Source: Erythrobacteraceae bacterium WH01K (lineage in GTDB: Bacteria > Pseudomonadota > Alphaproteobacteria > Sphingomonadales > Sphingomonadaceae). From it: 64,000 bases of DNA. The notes below the pieces were generated by a model. It saw nothing but the letters and a program-made list of their open reading frames with translations. It had not been told where the DNA came from and ran no database searches. Below are positions 1-7,831 of the stretch, piece by piece. The stretch's first letter is position 1; the number at the start of each line of letters is the position of its first letter. Both the position numbers and the translations under genes were made by a program. The stretch is taken from contig CP115966.1 in NCBI GenBank assembly GCA_027941995.1, forward strand, positions 1,488,001 to 1,552,000. The letters run 5' to 3'.

Positions 1-155
1 TTGGGCTGCGATCTGGCAGCTTCTTGCGCTTCGCCGCGCAGGCTTTCGCCAAAGGCCTTGCCATCGGCCCGCGCGTCCTGCTGCTGCGCGGAAAGGGGCG
101 CGGCGACGGCGAGAAGACCGAGCAGTCCTATGCGAAGCGATTGTATGAGCCTCAT
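1..155 (-). CDS. traN: TraN, conjugal transfer mating-pair stabilisation protein (5' part only)
   Basis: This is the first 51 codons of a gene that runs off the left edge of the window. The ATG overlaps the trbC stop as ATGA. The product starts with a basic and hydrophobic signal peptide (MRLIQSLRIGLLGLLAVAAP, then SAQ), followed by a polar segment with DGKAFGESLRGEAQE. TraN is an outer-membrane protein of F-type systems that stabilises mating pairs. The assignment rests on the position directly after trbC in an F-type cluster and on this N-terminus, because the Cys-rich body that defines the family lies outside the window. Confidence 0.7.
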   Translation of the reverse strand, partial: MRLIQSLRIGLLGLLAVAAPLSAQQQDARADGKAFGESLRGEAQEAARSQP

Positions 156-907
156 GGCCGTTCTCCTTCGAGCCTGCGGGAATGGAGGCGCGCGAGCTGC
201 GCTCCCGGACCGCCTCCCGAAGCGAAGGTGTCGAGCACTTCGGCCACGCTGATATTGCCGGCAATGCGGTCGTGCGGCGGCAAGACGTCTTTGCAGTCGA
301 ACCCGTCGCAGGGGCTGAAATCGCTCGCGATCATCACGAAGCTCGGGGCAACCTTGATATCGAAGGCGCGGAACAGGCGCGGGTCGATCCCGAGCGCGCC
401 GGCATCATCGCGATCGCTCCAGATAGCGGCGATGCGCTTCTTGAAGCGCGCGCTGTCGCCTTGCGGAAATCCGCGCAATACGGTGACGCCGCCGGCCCTC
501 GAGACATCGCGAACCAGCGCCTTCAATGAGGGTTCGGGCATTGCCAAGGAGGCAAACGCGATGAACCGGGGCGTTTCGCCCATCGCTGCCACTTCCGCAT
601 CGGCCTGGGCGCGGATCATGCCATCGAGATCGAGCGGCCCGGCATTCGCGGTCGCCTGCGCAGTCTCGGCATAGACTGCGCGATTGTCGAAAGCCGTTTG
701 CTGAGCGGCGCGCGCGTCGTCTGCGAGGGCATCCGCTTTTGTCCTGACCGATGTGGCGAGCGCCTCGGCGTCGGCGGCATGTTCGGCCGCGCGCGCGCGG
801 ATCTCAGCGAGGTCAAGGTCGGGCCCGGCATCCTGCGCAGAAGCTGCGGCAAATCCGGCAGCGATCACGAGGCTCAGGCCAACGAGTATGGGGAAAGCGT
901 TTCTCAT
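152..907 (-). CDS. trbC: TrbC, F-type pilus assembly protein
   Basis: A 251-residue periplasmic protein with an N-terminal signal peptide (MRNAFPILVGLSLVIAAGFA). A charged, probably coiled-coil stretch (about residues 30-90) is followed by the TrbC-Ftype thioredoxin-like domain, including FIAFASLAMPEPSLKALVRD and the segment RGFPQGD. TrbC helps assemble the pilus and acts with TraW and TraU in the periplasm. The start at 907 is chosen because its ATG overlaps the traU stop as ATGA, and longer upstream readings in this frame only shadow traU. It overlaps traN downstream by 4 bp, so translation is probably coupled. Confidence 0.9.
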   Translation of the reverse strand: MRNAFPILVGLSLVIAAGFAAASAQDAGPDLDLAEIRARAAEHAADAEALATSVRTKADALADDARAAQQTAFDNRAVYAETAQATANAGPLDLDGMIRAQADAEVAAMGETPRFIAFASLAMPEPSLKALVRDVSRAGGVTVLRGFPQGDSARFKKRIAAIWSDRDDAGALGIDPRLFRAFDIKVAPSFVMIASDFSPCDGFDCKDVLPPHDRIAGNISVAEVLDTFASGGGPGAQLARLHSRRLEGERP

Positions 908-1917
908 AGCGCGCAGCAATTCCTCTTGCGCCAGACGAGGTATCCCATGTCTTCGCCCATGGCGGGGATGACCTGTCCGGGGGACTGGAAGGTGGTTGAG
1001 GCGCCGATGGGCGGGCAGGCGTAGCGGCCCTTGGTCGCCGGGTTGGGGTTGGTGGTCTGGAAGCGGTATTGCTGCTTGCGCATCACCGGCATGAGGTACT
1101 TGCCGCACAGACCCTTCGAACCCATCGTCCCCCACGAGACCAGCTCGCGGTGGAGTTTGTAGGCGAAGCGTGAGAGCACGAGCCGCGAGGCCTGCACATG
1201 TCCGATCGAGGCCGAGACATTGCCGTTCATCGGGTACATCGACCCTTGGCAGCCCGCGCACCAGAACATCTCGTCGAGCGGCAAATTGGCGGTCGATGCA
1301 GCGCAATCGGCCGCACAGGCGGCGAGCGCCAGCGGGTTGGCAAACAGCACCGCTTCGGGATTGATTATCGCGGTGAGTTCGCTGTCCTGCCACAGCGGAT
1401 CGATCTCTGAGATATAGAGGATATCGATCGAACCTGGCTCAAGGCACAGAAAGTCGGCGACGATTTCCATCCAGTAGATGAGCGGATAGGCATACCAATG
1501 GACGTGCCAGCTCGAATAATACTGGCTGGCGCCGCCCACCGCCGAAGGACCCGAGATTGAGCGGAACCCGATATCGAAGCCGGGATCGAGTTTCATCCCG
1601 CCGAGGTTGACGAAGCACCACGGCTTCATACTGACATCGGCGAGCCGAACCGGCTCCCAGAACCCCATCGCGATGCCGGGCCGAAGCCCGCACAGGCAGA
1701 CTGGCAGGTCGGGATTGTCGGGATCGGGGCGATTGCTGGGCCAGATTTCGAGCCCGCCGACCGATATCGGGAACAGGCACGACCAGCAGATGTCGGTGAT
1801 CGGGTTTACGAACTGCCCGGTGCATTTGCCCGGGCCGGCATCGGCCGAAGCGGGTGATGAGAAGACCAGCGATAGCATCGCCGTGAAGAGTACGAGGAAG
1901 GCGCGGATTCCGGTCAT
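904..1917 (-). CDS. traU: TraU, conjugal transfer pilus assembly protein
   Basis: A 337-residue protein with a signal peptide ending near ASADAGPGKC and many cysteines, typical of TraU. Recognisable stretches include FVNPITDICWSCLFPISVGG, CLCGLRPGIAMGFWEPVRL, YYSSWHVHWYAYPLIYWMEI and the C-terminal GRYACPPIGASTTFQSPGQ. TraU is periplasmic and needed for F-pilus assembly and DNA transfer. The many conserved Cys residues probably form disulfides, which fits the DsbC-like gene in the same operon. Length matches the family. It overlaps traW upstream and trbC downstream by 4 bp each. Confidence 0.97.
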   Translation of the reverse strand: MTGIRAFLVLFTAMLSLVFSSPASADAGPGKCTGQFVNPITDICWSCLFPISVGGLEIWPSNRPDPDNPDLPVCLCGLRPGIAMGFWEPVRLADVSMKPWCFVNLGGMKLDPGFDIGFRSISGPSAVGGASQYYSSWHVHWYAYPLIYWMEIVADFLCLEPGSIDILYISEIDPLWQDSELTAIINPEAVLFANPLALAACAADCAASTANLPLDEMFWCAGCQGSMYPMNGNVSASIGHVQASRLVLSRFAYKLHRELVSWGTMGSKGLCGKYLMPVMRKQQYRFQTTNPNPATKGRYACPPIGASTTFQSPGQVIPAMGEDMGYLVWRKRNCCAL

Positions 1918-2546
1918 GGCTGTGCCTTCCGGCGCGGCAGCGCAATCTCGCTGACTTCGAGGAAGCGCCCGTTCTGGCGCACCCGCGCGGGAACAGCCTT
2001 GATACCGAATTTTTGCGTCAGCTTGCCACTCTGGTCGAAATAGAAACGGCGCTGGCGGGCCTTCATCAGTTCGAGCGGTGCGCCTTTCACGAGGATGAGC
2101 TTGGCATTGGCATCTTGCTTGAGCGCCCAGGCGATTTGCGCGGGATCGTCGCCGTCGAGAAAGAGGAGGTCGGAGCGCAGCTTGACGCTGTCGAGCGGAT
2201 TGACCCGGGTTCCGGCGGCATGGATGAGCTCGCCTTTGGCCCCGCGGATATCGGCGGCGAGCGTGATCGTCGGGTCGAACGCCCAGCTACGGCTTGCGCT
2301 TGCGCGAGTGAGGCCGGCAACCGGTTCGGGCCGGTTTACGCGGGCGATCGTGCGACGCTTGAGCTCCTGATTGAGGCGGGCGGTCTCGCCCGAATTTTCC
2401 ATCTGCGCGAGGCGCGTATGGATCTGTTCGAGCAGGTCGCGCTCGATCACGGGGAAGACCGCGCCGCGCTGGCCGTAGTCTCGTGCTTGCAGGCTGGCCG
2501 GGAGCGCAGCGAGGAGAAAGGCGCCGAGCGGAAGGAAGGAGCGCAT
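1914..2546 (-). CDS. traW: TraW, conjugal transfer pilus assembly protein
   Basis: A 210-residue periplasmic protein. The start at 2546 is supported by a clear signal peptide (MRSFLPLGAFLLAALPASLQ, cleaved before ARDYGQRG) and by overlap of the ATG with the stop of the upstream peptidase gene. A longer in-frame reading to 3365 would shadow two other genes. Family signatures include YGQRGAVFPVIERDLLEQI near the mature N-terminus, RSWAFDPTITLAADIRGAKG, and the C-terminal FYFDQSGKLTQKFGIKAVPA followed by ARVRQNGR. TraW works with TrbC and TraU in F-pilus assembly. Confidence 0.95.
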   Translation of the reverse strand: MRSFLPLGAFLLAALPASLQARDYGQRGAVFPVIERDLLEQIHTRLAQMENSGETARLNQELKRRTIARVNRPEPVAGLTRASASRSWAFDPTITLAADIRGAKGELIHAAGTRVNPLDSVKLRSDLLFLDGDDPAQIAWALKQDANAKLILVKGAPLELMKARQRRFYFDQSGKLTQKFGIKAVPARVRQNGRFLEVSEIALPRRKAQP

Positions 2547-3052
2547 CACAGGATTGCCCTCCCGCTGCCGAGGATCTGCCCGCGACACACGTACCCGATT
2601 GCGCCGTAGCGGCTGTCGAGCCCGCGCGGATGGTCGGTTCCGGTGTAGTAGCAACCTTCCGGTATTGCGCCTTCGGGACCGCGCGTAAGCGGCACGCCAA
2701 GGCGGGTGACCTCGAGCAGGCTCGCGACCTGCTTCCCGTTGATGAAGACCGCATCGCCCTCGTGGCGCACGACATCGCCCGGCATGCCAAGCACGCGCTT
2801 GCCGAACATCTGCGGTCCTTTTCCGAAATGCCTTTCGAGCAGCTCGCTTTGCGGCGGCTCGAAGAAGATCAGGCTGCCGCGTTCGATCGGCGCGTGCTTG
2901 TCGAGCCAGAACGCCCAGTTGGGCAGGCTCGGGCTCGCATTGATGAGGAACGCGTGGTCCTTGCTGAAGGCATCGAGCGGCGCCCAGGCGAGCGGCAGCA
3001 GGACGAGGCCCGAGAGCAGCAGCGAACGGCGGATCGTGCGGGTCAGGCTCAT
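2546..3052 (-). CDS. traF: TraF-type S26 signal peptidase of conjugation system
   Basis: A 168-residue protein of the S26 peptidase family, TraF (plasmid RP4) type. It has an N-terminal membrane anchor (about residues 10-27) and then the active-site region INASPSLPN, in which Ser42 is the probable nucleophile. The general-base Lys85 lies in GKRVLGMPGD. The C-terminus has the usual GYVCRGQILG segment. Such peptidases mature pilin and other transfer proteins, here probably the traA-like product at the head of the operon. This TraF is not the thioredoxin-like TraF of F plasmid. The gene overlaps trbI by 4 bp. Confidence 0.92.
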   Translation of the reverse strand: MSLTRTIRRSLLLSGLVLLPLAWAPLDAFSKDHAFLINASPSLPNWAFWLDKHAPIERGSLIFFEPPQSELLERHFGKGPQMFGKRVLGMPGDVVRHEGDAVFINGKQVASLLEVTRLGVPLTRGPEGAIPEGCYYTGTDHPRGLDSRYGAIGYVCRGQILGSGRAIL

Positions 3053-3429
3053 GGCTGCTTCTCCCCGGCGAGCTTGTCCGCAATGCGCTGCTCGAGTTCG
3101 GAGGTTGCGTCGTCGGCAGCGCCCGCGAGCACGGCCTCGGCAACCAGCACCACGCGGCCGTCATGGCCCATGTCGGCAACGGCGCTTTCGGCGGCCTTGA
3201 GATAGGCGAGGCTTGCCGCCTGGACGACCGCCGGATCGGCATCGGCGCGCGCGGCCTCCTCGACGAAGGTGCCGATGGTCTCGGCAAGCCGGACCGTGAC
3301 GATCCGCTGCTTGGGGGCGCTGGTGACCTGCTGGGTAAGCCACGCGCCCCACAAGAGCGCAGCAACGAGCAAGGCTACGGCAAGCAGTTTCGGGCCAAGC
3401 AGGCGCAGCGGGAGGTTGAGTTTATCCAT
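3049..3429 (-). CDS. trbI: TrbI-like F-type inner-membrane protein
   Basis: A 126-residue single-pass inner-membrane protein with a short cytoplasmic N-terminus, one membrane segment (LLAVALLVAALLWGAWL) and a periplasmic domain starting at QRIVTVRLAETIGTFVEEAA. The pattern of I-V-T-V, F-V-E and the later VVLVAEAVLAGA is that of the TrbI_Ftype family, which modulates pilus outgrowth and retraction. The ATG at 3429 follows an AAGGA ribosome site. The start lies 8 bp inside the preceding small membrane gene, and the stop overlaps the S26 peptidase gene. Confidence 0.85.
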   Translation of the reverse strand: MDKLNLPLRLLGPKLLAVALLVAALLWGAWLTQQVTSAPKQRIVTVRLAETIGTFVEEAARADADPAVVQAASLAYLKAAESAVADMGHDGRVVLVAEAVLAGAADDATSELEQRIADKLAGEKQP

Positions 3430-3826
3430 GGCGAGAAGATCCTTCGGAGAGGCGGCGGTCGAGGCGGCGCAGGAAGGCCGGCAGGCGCAGCAGGGCGAGA
3501 CCGCCGGCTGCGATGAGAAACGCGATCTGGAGGTCCTGGGCAAAGAAGCGGCGCGCGATCGGATCGGCGGTGCGGTAGTGATCGGCGAGGTTGCCGAGCT
3601 GCGCGAACAGCGCCGTGAGATCCCAGCCTGCTACAGCCAAGAACACGAACAGCGGCAGGCCGAGGACCAGCAGCAGCGTGCTCGCCGCGAAGCTTGCCGT
3701 TTTGATCAGCACCAGGCAGGTGCCCTGGAAAAGCGCCAGCCAGTCGATCGCACGGTGCTTGTCGCGGGCTTGTCTGACTGACGGAAGCGGCACGCGATCT
3801 ACGAGCGTGGTGGTCTCGAGCACCAT
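3422..3826 (-). CDS. Small membrane protein of the tra operon, function unknown
   Basis: A 134-residue protein (135 if the GTG at 3829 is used) encoded between traC and trbI. Its ATG overlaps the traC stop as TGATG, which is why I prefer 3826. Two hydrophobic membrane segments are visible, LVLIKTASFAASTLLLVLGL with following residues, and a second around FLIAAGGLALLRLP, separated by a polar stretch that probably lies in the periplasm. The ends are Arg-rich. I do not recognise the family. Its fixed place inside a translationally coupled conjugation operon suggests an accessory transfer function. Confidence 0.75.
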   Translation of the reverse strand: MVLETTTLVDRVPLPSVRQARDKHRAIDWLALFQGTCLVLIKTASFAASTLLLVLGLPLFVFLAVAGWDLTALFAQLGNLADHYRTADPIARRFFAQDLQIAFLIAAGGLALLRLPAFLRRLDRRLSEGSSRHG

Positions 3827-6375
3827 CACATGCCTCCTTCCACACCTGCGACCAGCGCGACTGCGCGCTCCAGCGGCATGCCGTTTTCGACATGGCGGTG
3901 GATTGCGGCATAGGTGTCAGGATCGGAGGAGAAGATGGTTGCCGAGAGTGGGTCGAGCACCAGGCGTCCAACGGCTTCCATCTCGGGACCTTTGAGGTAG
4001 ATCTCGCTGTACTCGGTGCCCGAGCGCTTGAGGCTGCGGATCAGCGTCTCGGTCCGGTCGTCCATGTCGAGCCGGGCCTCCTTGCGGAAATCGGCGATGG
4101 TCTCGGGCTTCTGCTGGAGCACCAGCATCCAGTCGCTATTCTCGAGCGCGGCCCGCGCGCCATCGGACTTGTAATAGTCGTTCAAGGACTGGGTGGCGGT
4201 CGCAAGCGCGCCGCCATACTTGCGCGCGGTGCGGGCATAGGTCTCGACGAACTCGCCCATCGAACCGCCCCTGAGCATCGCCCAGGCCTCGTCGATCAGC
4301 AGCAGCTTCTTGGTCGAGCGCGACGAGCGCGTCATCGCCTGACCGGTCATGAACATGATTGCCGAGAGGACAACGCTTCGAAGCTCCTCGCGGGACGCGA
4401 GGTCGCTCATCTCGAAGACAGTGAAATCGTCTTCGAGCGCGAAACTCGCTTTCCCCGAGAAGAACCCGGCATAGCTGCCACCGCGGCAGAAGGGCGCGAT
4501 CGCTGTGGCTAGGTCCTTGCCCGCCTCGTTCTCGCTCTGATGGAGCGCATGCGCGACGTCGTCGATCGCGCCCCCGCTGCCGAGCGCATTCCAGACCTGT
4601 GTTACTGCACGATCGATGAGGCCGCGTTCGGTGTCAGAGGGCGCGGCGCTTGGCCGCGCCATCTGGCCGACGATCGCCTTGATCATCGCAAAGCAGTCGA
4701 GCCGGTAATCCTCGTCTTGATGCGCCCTTGCATCGTCGACCATCGAGAACGGGTTGAGCGAGAATCCCGAGGCGAGCGTGAACTCGACAAAGCGGCCGCC
4801 CTGAAGTTTGATCGAGTGCTCGAAACTCCGGCCGTCATCGATCACCACGACCTTGGCGCCAGCGCCGCGCAGCGCGGCGCATAGCTCCTGCAGCAGCACC
4901 GACTTGCCCGAGCCCGACTTCCCGCAAATCGCGATGTTGTGGTTGCCCGCCTTGTTCTCGAAGGGCGACCAGAAGAAGGGCTGGCCGCGCCGTCCGAGCA
5001 GCAGCAGGTGCGGGATCGTGCCGCCGAGATACTCGCCCTGCAGGGGGGCGATATTGGCCGCGGTGGTCGAGAGCATGGTTCGAAAGCGTTTGAGCCGCGC
5101 AAGGTCGTGGACCAGACCATCGGCGAGGCTCAACGGGAACGAGGCGACGAGGCCCTGGAGCTGGAGGAAGCGCTCGTCGGCAAGGTCCCATCCGGCCGCC
5201 TTGTAAATCGCCTTGACCGTGCGCTCATGCGCATCGCCTTCGCCGAGCGGCGAGATCGTGGTGAGACCATAGAACAGCTTGACGAGCTTCTTGCCCGCTT
5301 GGAGTTCGGCCTGGACGTGTCTCCATTCTGCCGACTGCTCCGACAGTTTGGGCAGGAAGCGCGCGCTTTTGGTCTCCGACAGGCTGGTGGTGCGCATGAA
5401 CTTGTAGCCTGCGCGCGCCGAGGCGGCTTCCTGGTCGGGATAATGCAGGCACAGCATGGTCGCAGCCGGGCAGGGAAAGCGCAGCTTGTCGGTGAACATG
5501 TCGCCGATGAGCCGCGCGCATTCCCACGGTGCCCAGCGCTCAGGGGTAGAGCGCACGCCGTAATGGCGCATATCGAAGCGGTCGGGATAGCATTCACCTA
5601 CCTGCGGCACGCCATCTCGCGAGCGCCCGGTCTCGCGGAAGCGCTCGGTGCGCAAGATCAGCCGGTCGTCCTCGACTTCGAGTTCGATGTCGCGGCGGAT
5701 CGCTTGCGCGTCGAGCGTGTCCTCGCGGTTCCATTGGGTGAGATCGGGTTCGCGCGCGGTGGTCGGCGAGGTGAGCTCGTCGACCAGTGCGAGGAGGCCT
5801 GCGGGCTCGAGCCTGTTCGATGCAAGGCCGAGCGAGTTCAGCATCCCCGACATCCCGTCGCGGCATTCGGTGAGTTCTGCATCGGTGACGCTTCCGGGCA
5901 CCGGAACGCCGAGCGAGAGCACCAGACGCACATGGCGTGCATGAAACGGCGCGTGTGCCGAGCCCGACTTCCAGACGAGATCGTAGAGCCGGTTGGTGCG
6001 GGCTTTCGCAATCGCTTCGTAGATCCCGCCCTGCTCGTAGCGCGGTGCGAACCACGGGCCGACGATGGCGCCGATGCGCGGGGACGCGAAGTTCAGCACT
6101 TGGAGGCAGGCGCCTTGCGGCAGGCTCTCGGAAAAGAACTGGCCGAGGATCTCACCTGTCCGCTCGTCGGCGCCGATGAGCGGGGTGACTTCGAGAATGA
6201 AGCCCTTCGAGTGCGCGTTGCGGTAGAGCCCCGGGCCCTCGTCATAGACTCGGTACGGAAGCCAGTCCGACAGCATGTCGAGCGCGAAACGCGGCTGCGC
6301 ATGATCGCCCCTTTTCGCATCGCCGAACAGGCCAGCGAGAAGCGCGTCGCGCGCAGAGGATAGCGAGAGGTTCAC
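3826..6375 (-). CDS. traC: TraC, VirB4-family ATPase of the type IV secretion system
   Basis: An 849-residue cytoplasmic ATPase that powers pilus assembly. The N-terminal TraC_F_IV domain (DMLSDWLPYRVYDEGPGLYR near residue 40) precedes a nucleotide-binding domain. That domain has Walker A GKSGSGKS at about residue 485 and Walker B LLLIDEAWAML at about residue 690, followed by the VirB4-typical GGALATATQSLNDYY. Length fits TraC of F-like systems. It overlaps traV by 4 bp and the next small membrane gene by 1 bp. Confidence 0.97.
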   Translation of the reverse strand: MNLSLSSARDALLAGLFGDAKRGDHAQPRFALDMLSDWLPYRVYDEGPGLYRNAHSKGFILEVTPLIGADERTGEILGQFFSESLPQGACLQVLNFASPRIGAIVGPWFAPRYEQGGIYEAIAKARTNRLYDLVWKSGSAHAPFHARHVRLVLSLGVPVPGSVTDAELTECRDGMSGMLNSLGLASNRLEPAGLLALVDELTSPTTAREPDLTQWNREDTLDAQAIRRDIELEVEDDRLILRTERFRETGRSRDGVPQVGECYPDRFDMRHYGVRSTPERWAPWECARLIGDMFTDKLRFPCPAATMLCLHYPDQEAASARAGYKFMRTTSLSETKSARFLPKLSEQSAEWRHVQAELQAGKKLVKLFYGLTTISPLGEGDAHERTVKAIYKAAGWDLADERFLQLQGLVASFPLSLADGLVHDLARLKRFRTMLSTTAANIAPLQGEYLGGTIPHLLLLGRRGQPFFWSPFENKAGNHNIAICGKSGSGKSVLLQELCAALRGAGAKVVVIDDGRSFEHSIKLQGGRFVEFTLASGFSLNPFSMVDDARAHQDEDYRLDCFAMIKAIVGQMARPSAAPSDTERGLIDRAVTQVWNALGSGGAIDDVAHALHQSENEAGKDLATAIAPFCRGGSYAGFFSGKASFALEDDFTVFEMSDLASREELRSVVLSAIMFMTGQAMTRSSRSTKKLLLIDEAWAMLRGGSMGEFVETYARTARKYGGALATATQSLNDYYKSDGARAALENSDWMLVLQQKPETIADFRKEARLDMDDRTETLIRSLKRSGTEYSEIYLKGPEMEAVGRLVLDPLSATIFSSDPDTYAAIHRHVENGMPLERAVALVAGVEGGM

Positions 6376-6956
6376 TTGGGCTCTCCTTCGGGCAGAACGG
6401 GGTGGGGCACCTGGCCGGGGGAGGGGGGACGACCAGGTGCCCCGGGGTCCGGCGCTTTGGCGCCGGGCAGCTCCGTCAGATCCTGCGAGGGGATGACCAG
6501 GACATCGGGAGGCTGCTGGGGGGACGGATTGGAAAGCTGAAAAGGAATTGCTTCTGCGGCGGCGGGCGGGGCGACTTCTGCTTCAGCCGGACGCGCCAGT
6601 GCGCGAAGCACGTCGCCGGTCGAACGCGGCGCGCGCCAGCGCTCGGCAGCGCGATCGGGCAGCACGACATGAACAACCCGGGCCTCGTGGATGTGGCCCG
6701 TCCCGTCGCGGTAGCCCGCAACAACGATCCGCAATCCGCGATCACCGGCCCTGTGCGCTCCCGCAGAGGCATGACCGGACCGTTCTGCCTGTGAAACGCG
6801 GGTCGCGGTATCGTCGATCATCGAGGTCGGCGCGCAGCTTCCCTCCGGTGCCCGGCAGGAAAAGTCGCCCTTGACGTTGCCGCCAAGCGTCGCACAGCCG
6901 GCGATCATCAACGCGAGAATTGCCGTCGCTCCGACACGGGTCGCACCGCCGCTCAT
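6372..6956 (-). CDS. traV: TraV, conjugal transfer lipoprotein
   Basis: A 194-residue outer-membrane lipoprotein. The signal peptide ends in the lipobox LMIAGC (lipid-modified Cys21), and the mature part begins with the TraV core GNVKGDFSCRAPEGSCAPTS, which carries the two characteristic cysteines. The rest is low-complexity and Pro-rich towards the C-terminus. TraV forms the outer-membrane core complex with TraK and TraB (VirB7, VirB9 and VirB10 equivalents). It overlaps traC and the DsbC-like gene by 4 bp each. Confidence 0.92.
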   Translation of the reverse strand: MSGGATRVGATAILALMIAGCATLGGNVKGDFSCRAPEGSCAPTSMIDDTATRVSQAERSGHASAGAHRAGDRGLRIVVAGYRDGTGHIHEARVVHVVLPDRAAERWRAPRSTGDVLRALARPAEAEVAPPAAAEAIPFQLSNPSPQQPPDVLVIPSQDLTELPGAKAPDPGAPGRPPSPGQVPHPVLPEGEPK

Positions 6957-7831
6957 TGCTTCGATCCGGTCTTGGCATTGGCAAAGGCGCGCAGTGTCTT
7001 TGCATCACGGTAGCCGTGCAGCACCGCACCGTCGCGCGCCCGGACGATTACCGGGGTTCCGGCAAAGCCGTTGGCCTGTGCAAAGGCTTCGTTGGCATCG
7101 AGCGCAGCTGCTTTCTTGCAGGCGGCGCGCGGTTCGAGGTGCTTGCCGGTATAGGCGGCATGGAGCGCCCCGATCGGATCGGCGGCGCAGAGCACCGCCT
7201 CGGACCTGCGCCGGCTCGATGCGCCGAAGATCGAGATCGGCCGTTCCTCTACAAGAACGCCTGCCTTCTCGAGTTCGCCGGTGAGCCGCTTACAGTAGCC
7301 GCACTGGAAATCCGAGAAGACAACCAGCTTCGGCCCCTTGGGATTGCCCCACAGGATCGCGCCTTCCTTGGGAAGGGCTTTGAGATCGACATGCGTCGCG
7401 ACCTGCCTGTCGCGGGTTTCGGCAACGTCATGGCGCCCTCCAGTGTCCTCGCCGGCGTGGCGGGCTGCGCCGGCGGCGAGCAGGTCGGGGTTGAGTTCGA
7501 GCAGGCGCGCGGCAGTCACGTCGCGCCGCTCCTCCATGTCGTAGAGCCGCCCGACGAAGAGGTAGCGTGCCGCTTCGTCGATGTAGAACAGCGTCTCTCC
7601 CGAGACGACCTCGCACCATGGCGCGAATGTCGTGCAATCGAGCGCGTCGATCGGCGTTCTGGGCAGACGAAGCTTGAGCGCTTCAACCACATCTCGCGTG
7701 ATCGCGGCCTGCGCGGGCATGGCGGTTACGATCGCGACGCCGCTTGTAAGGAGGGCTGCTGCGCTGGCGGCGGCGAGCGATATGTGCGCGGCGCGCGCCT
7801 TGAGGCCGGGCCGCTGGTTCGAGTAGTTCAT
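6953..7831 (-). CDS. DsbC-like thiol:disulfide isomerase of the tra operon
   Basis: A 292-residue periplasmic protein with a signal peptide (to about AMPAQA, residue 42) and a C-terminal thioredoxin-fold domain. The redox motif is Cys177-Gly-Tyr-Cys180 in FSDFQCGYCKRL, and a cis-Pro lies in GFAGTPVIV. The N-terminal half (LFYIDEAARYLFVGRLYDME) resembles the DsbC/DsbG dimerisation region. It probably shuffles disulfides in Cys-rich transfer proteins such as TraU, TraN and TraV, the role TrbB has in F plasmid. It is embedded in the operon with 4-bp overlaps at both ends. Confidence 0.92.
   Translation of the reverse strand: MNYSNQRPGLKARAAHISLAAASAAALLTSGVAIVTAMPAQAAITRDVVEALKLRLPRTPIDALDCTTFAPWCEVVSGETLFYIDEAARYLFVGRLYDMEERRDVTAARLLELNPDLLAAGAARHAGEDTGGRHDVAETRDRQVATHVDLKALPKEGAILWGNPKGPKLVVFSDFQCGYCKRLTGELEKAGVLVEERPISIFGASSRRRSEAVLCAADPIGALHAAYTGKHLEPRAACKKAAALDANEAFAQANGFAGTPVIVRARDGAVLHGYRDAKTLRAFANAKTGSKQ

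Noticed and set aside
4939-6363. 474-codon open frame on the plus strand inside traC
   Set aside because: Antisense shadow of a GC-rich gene; traC is supported by Walker motifs and operon context.
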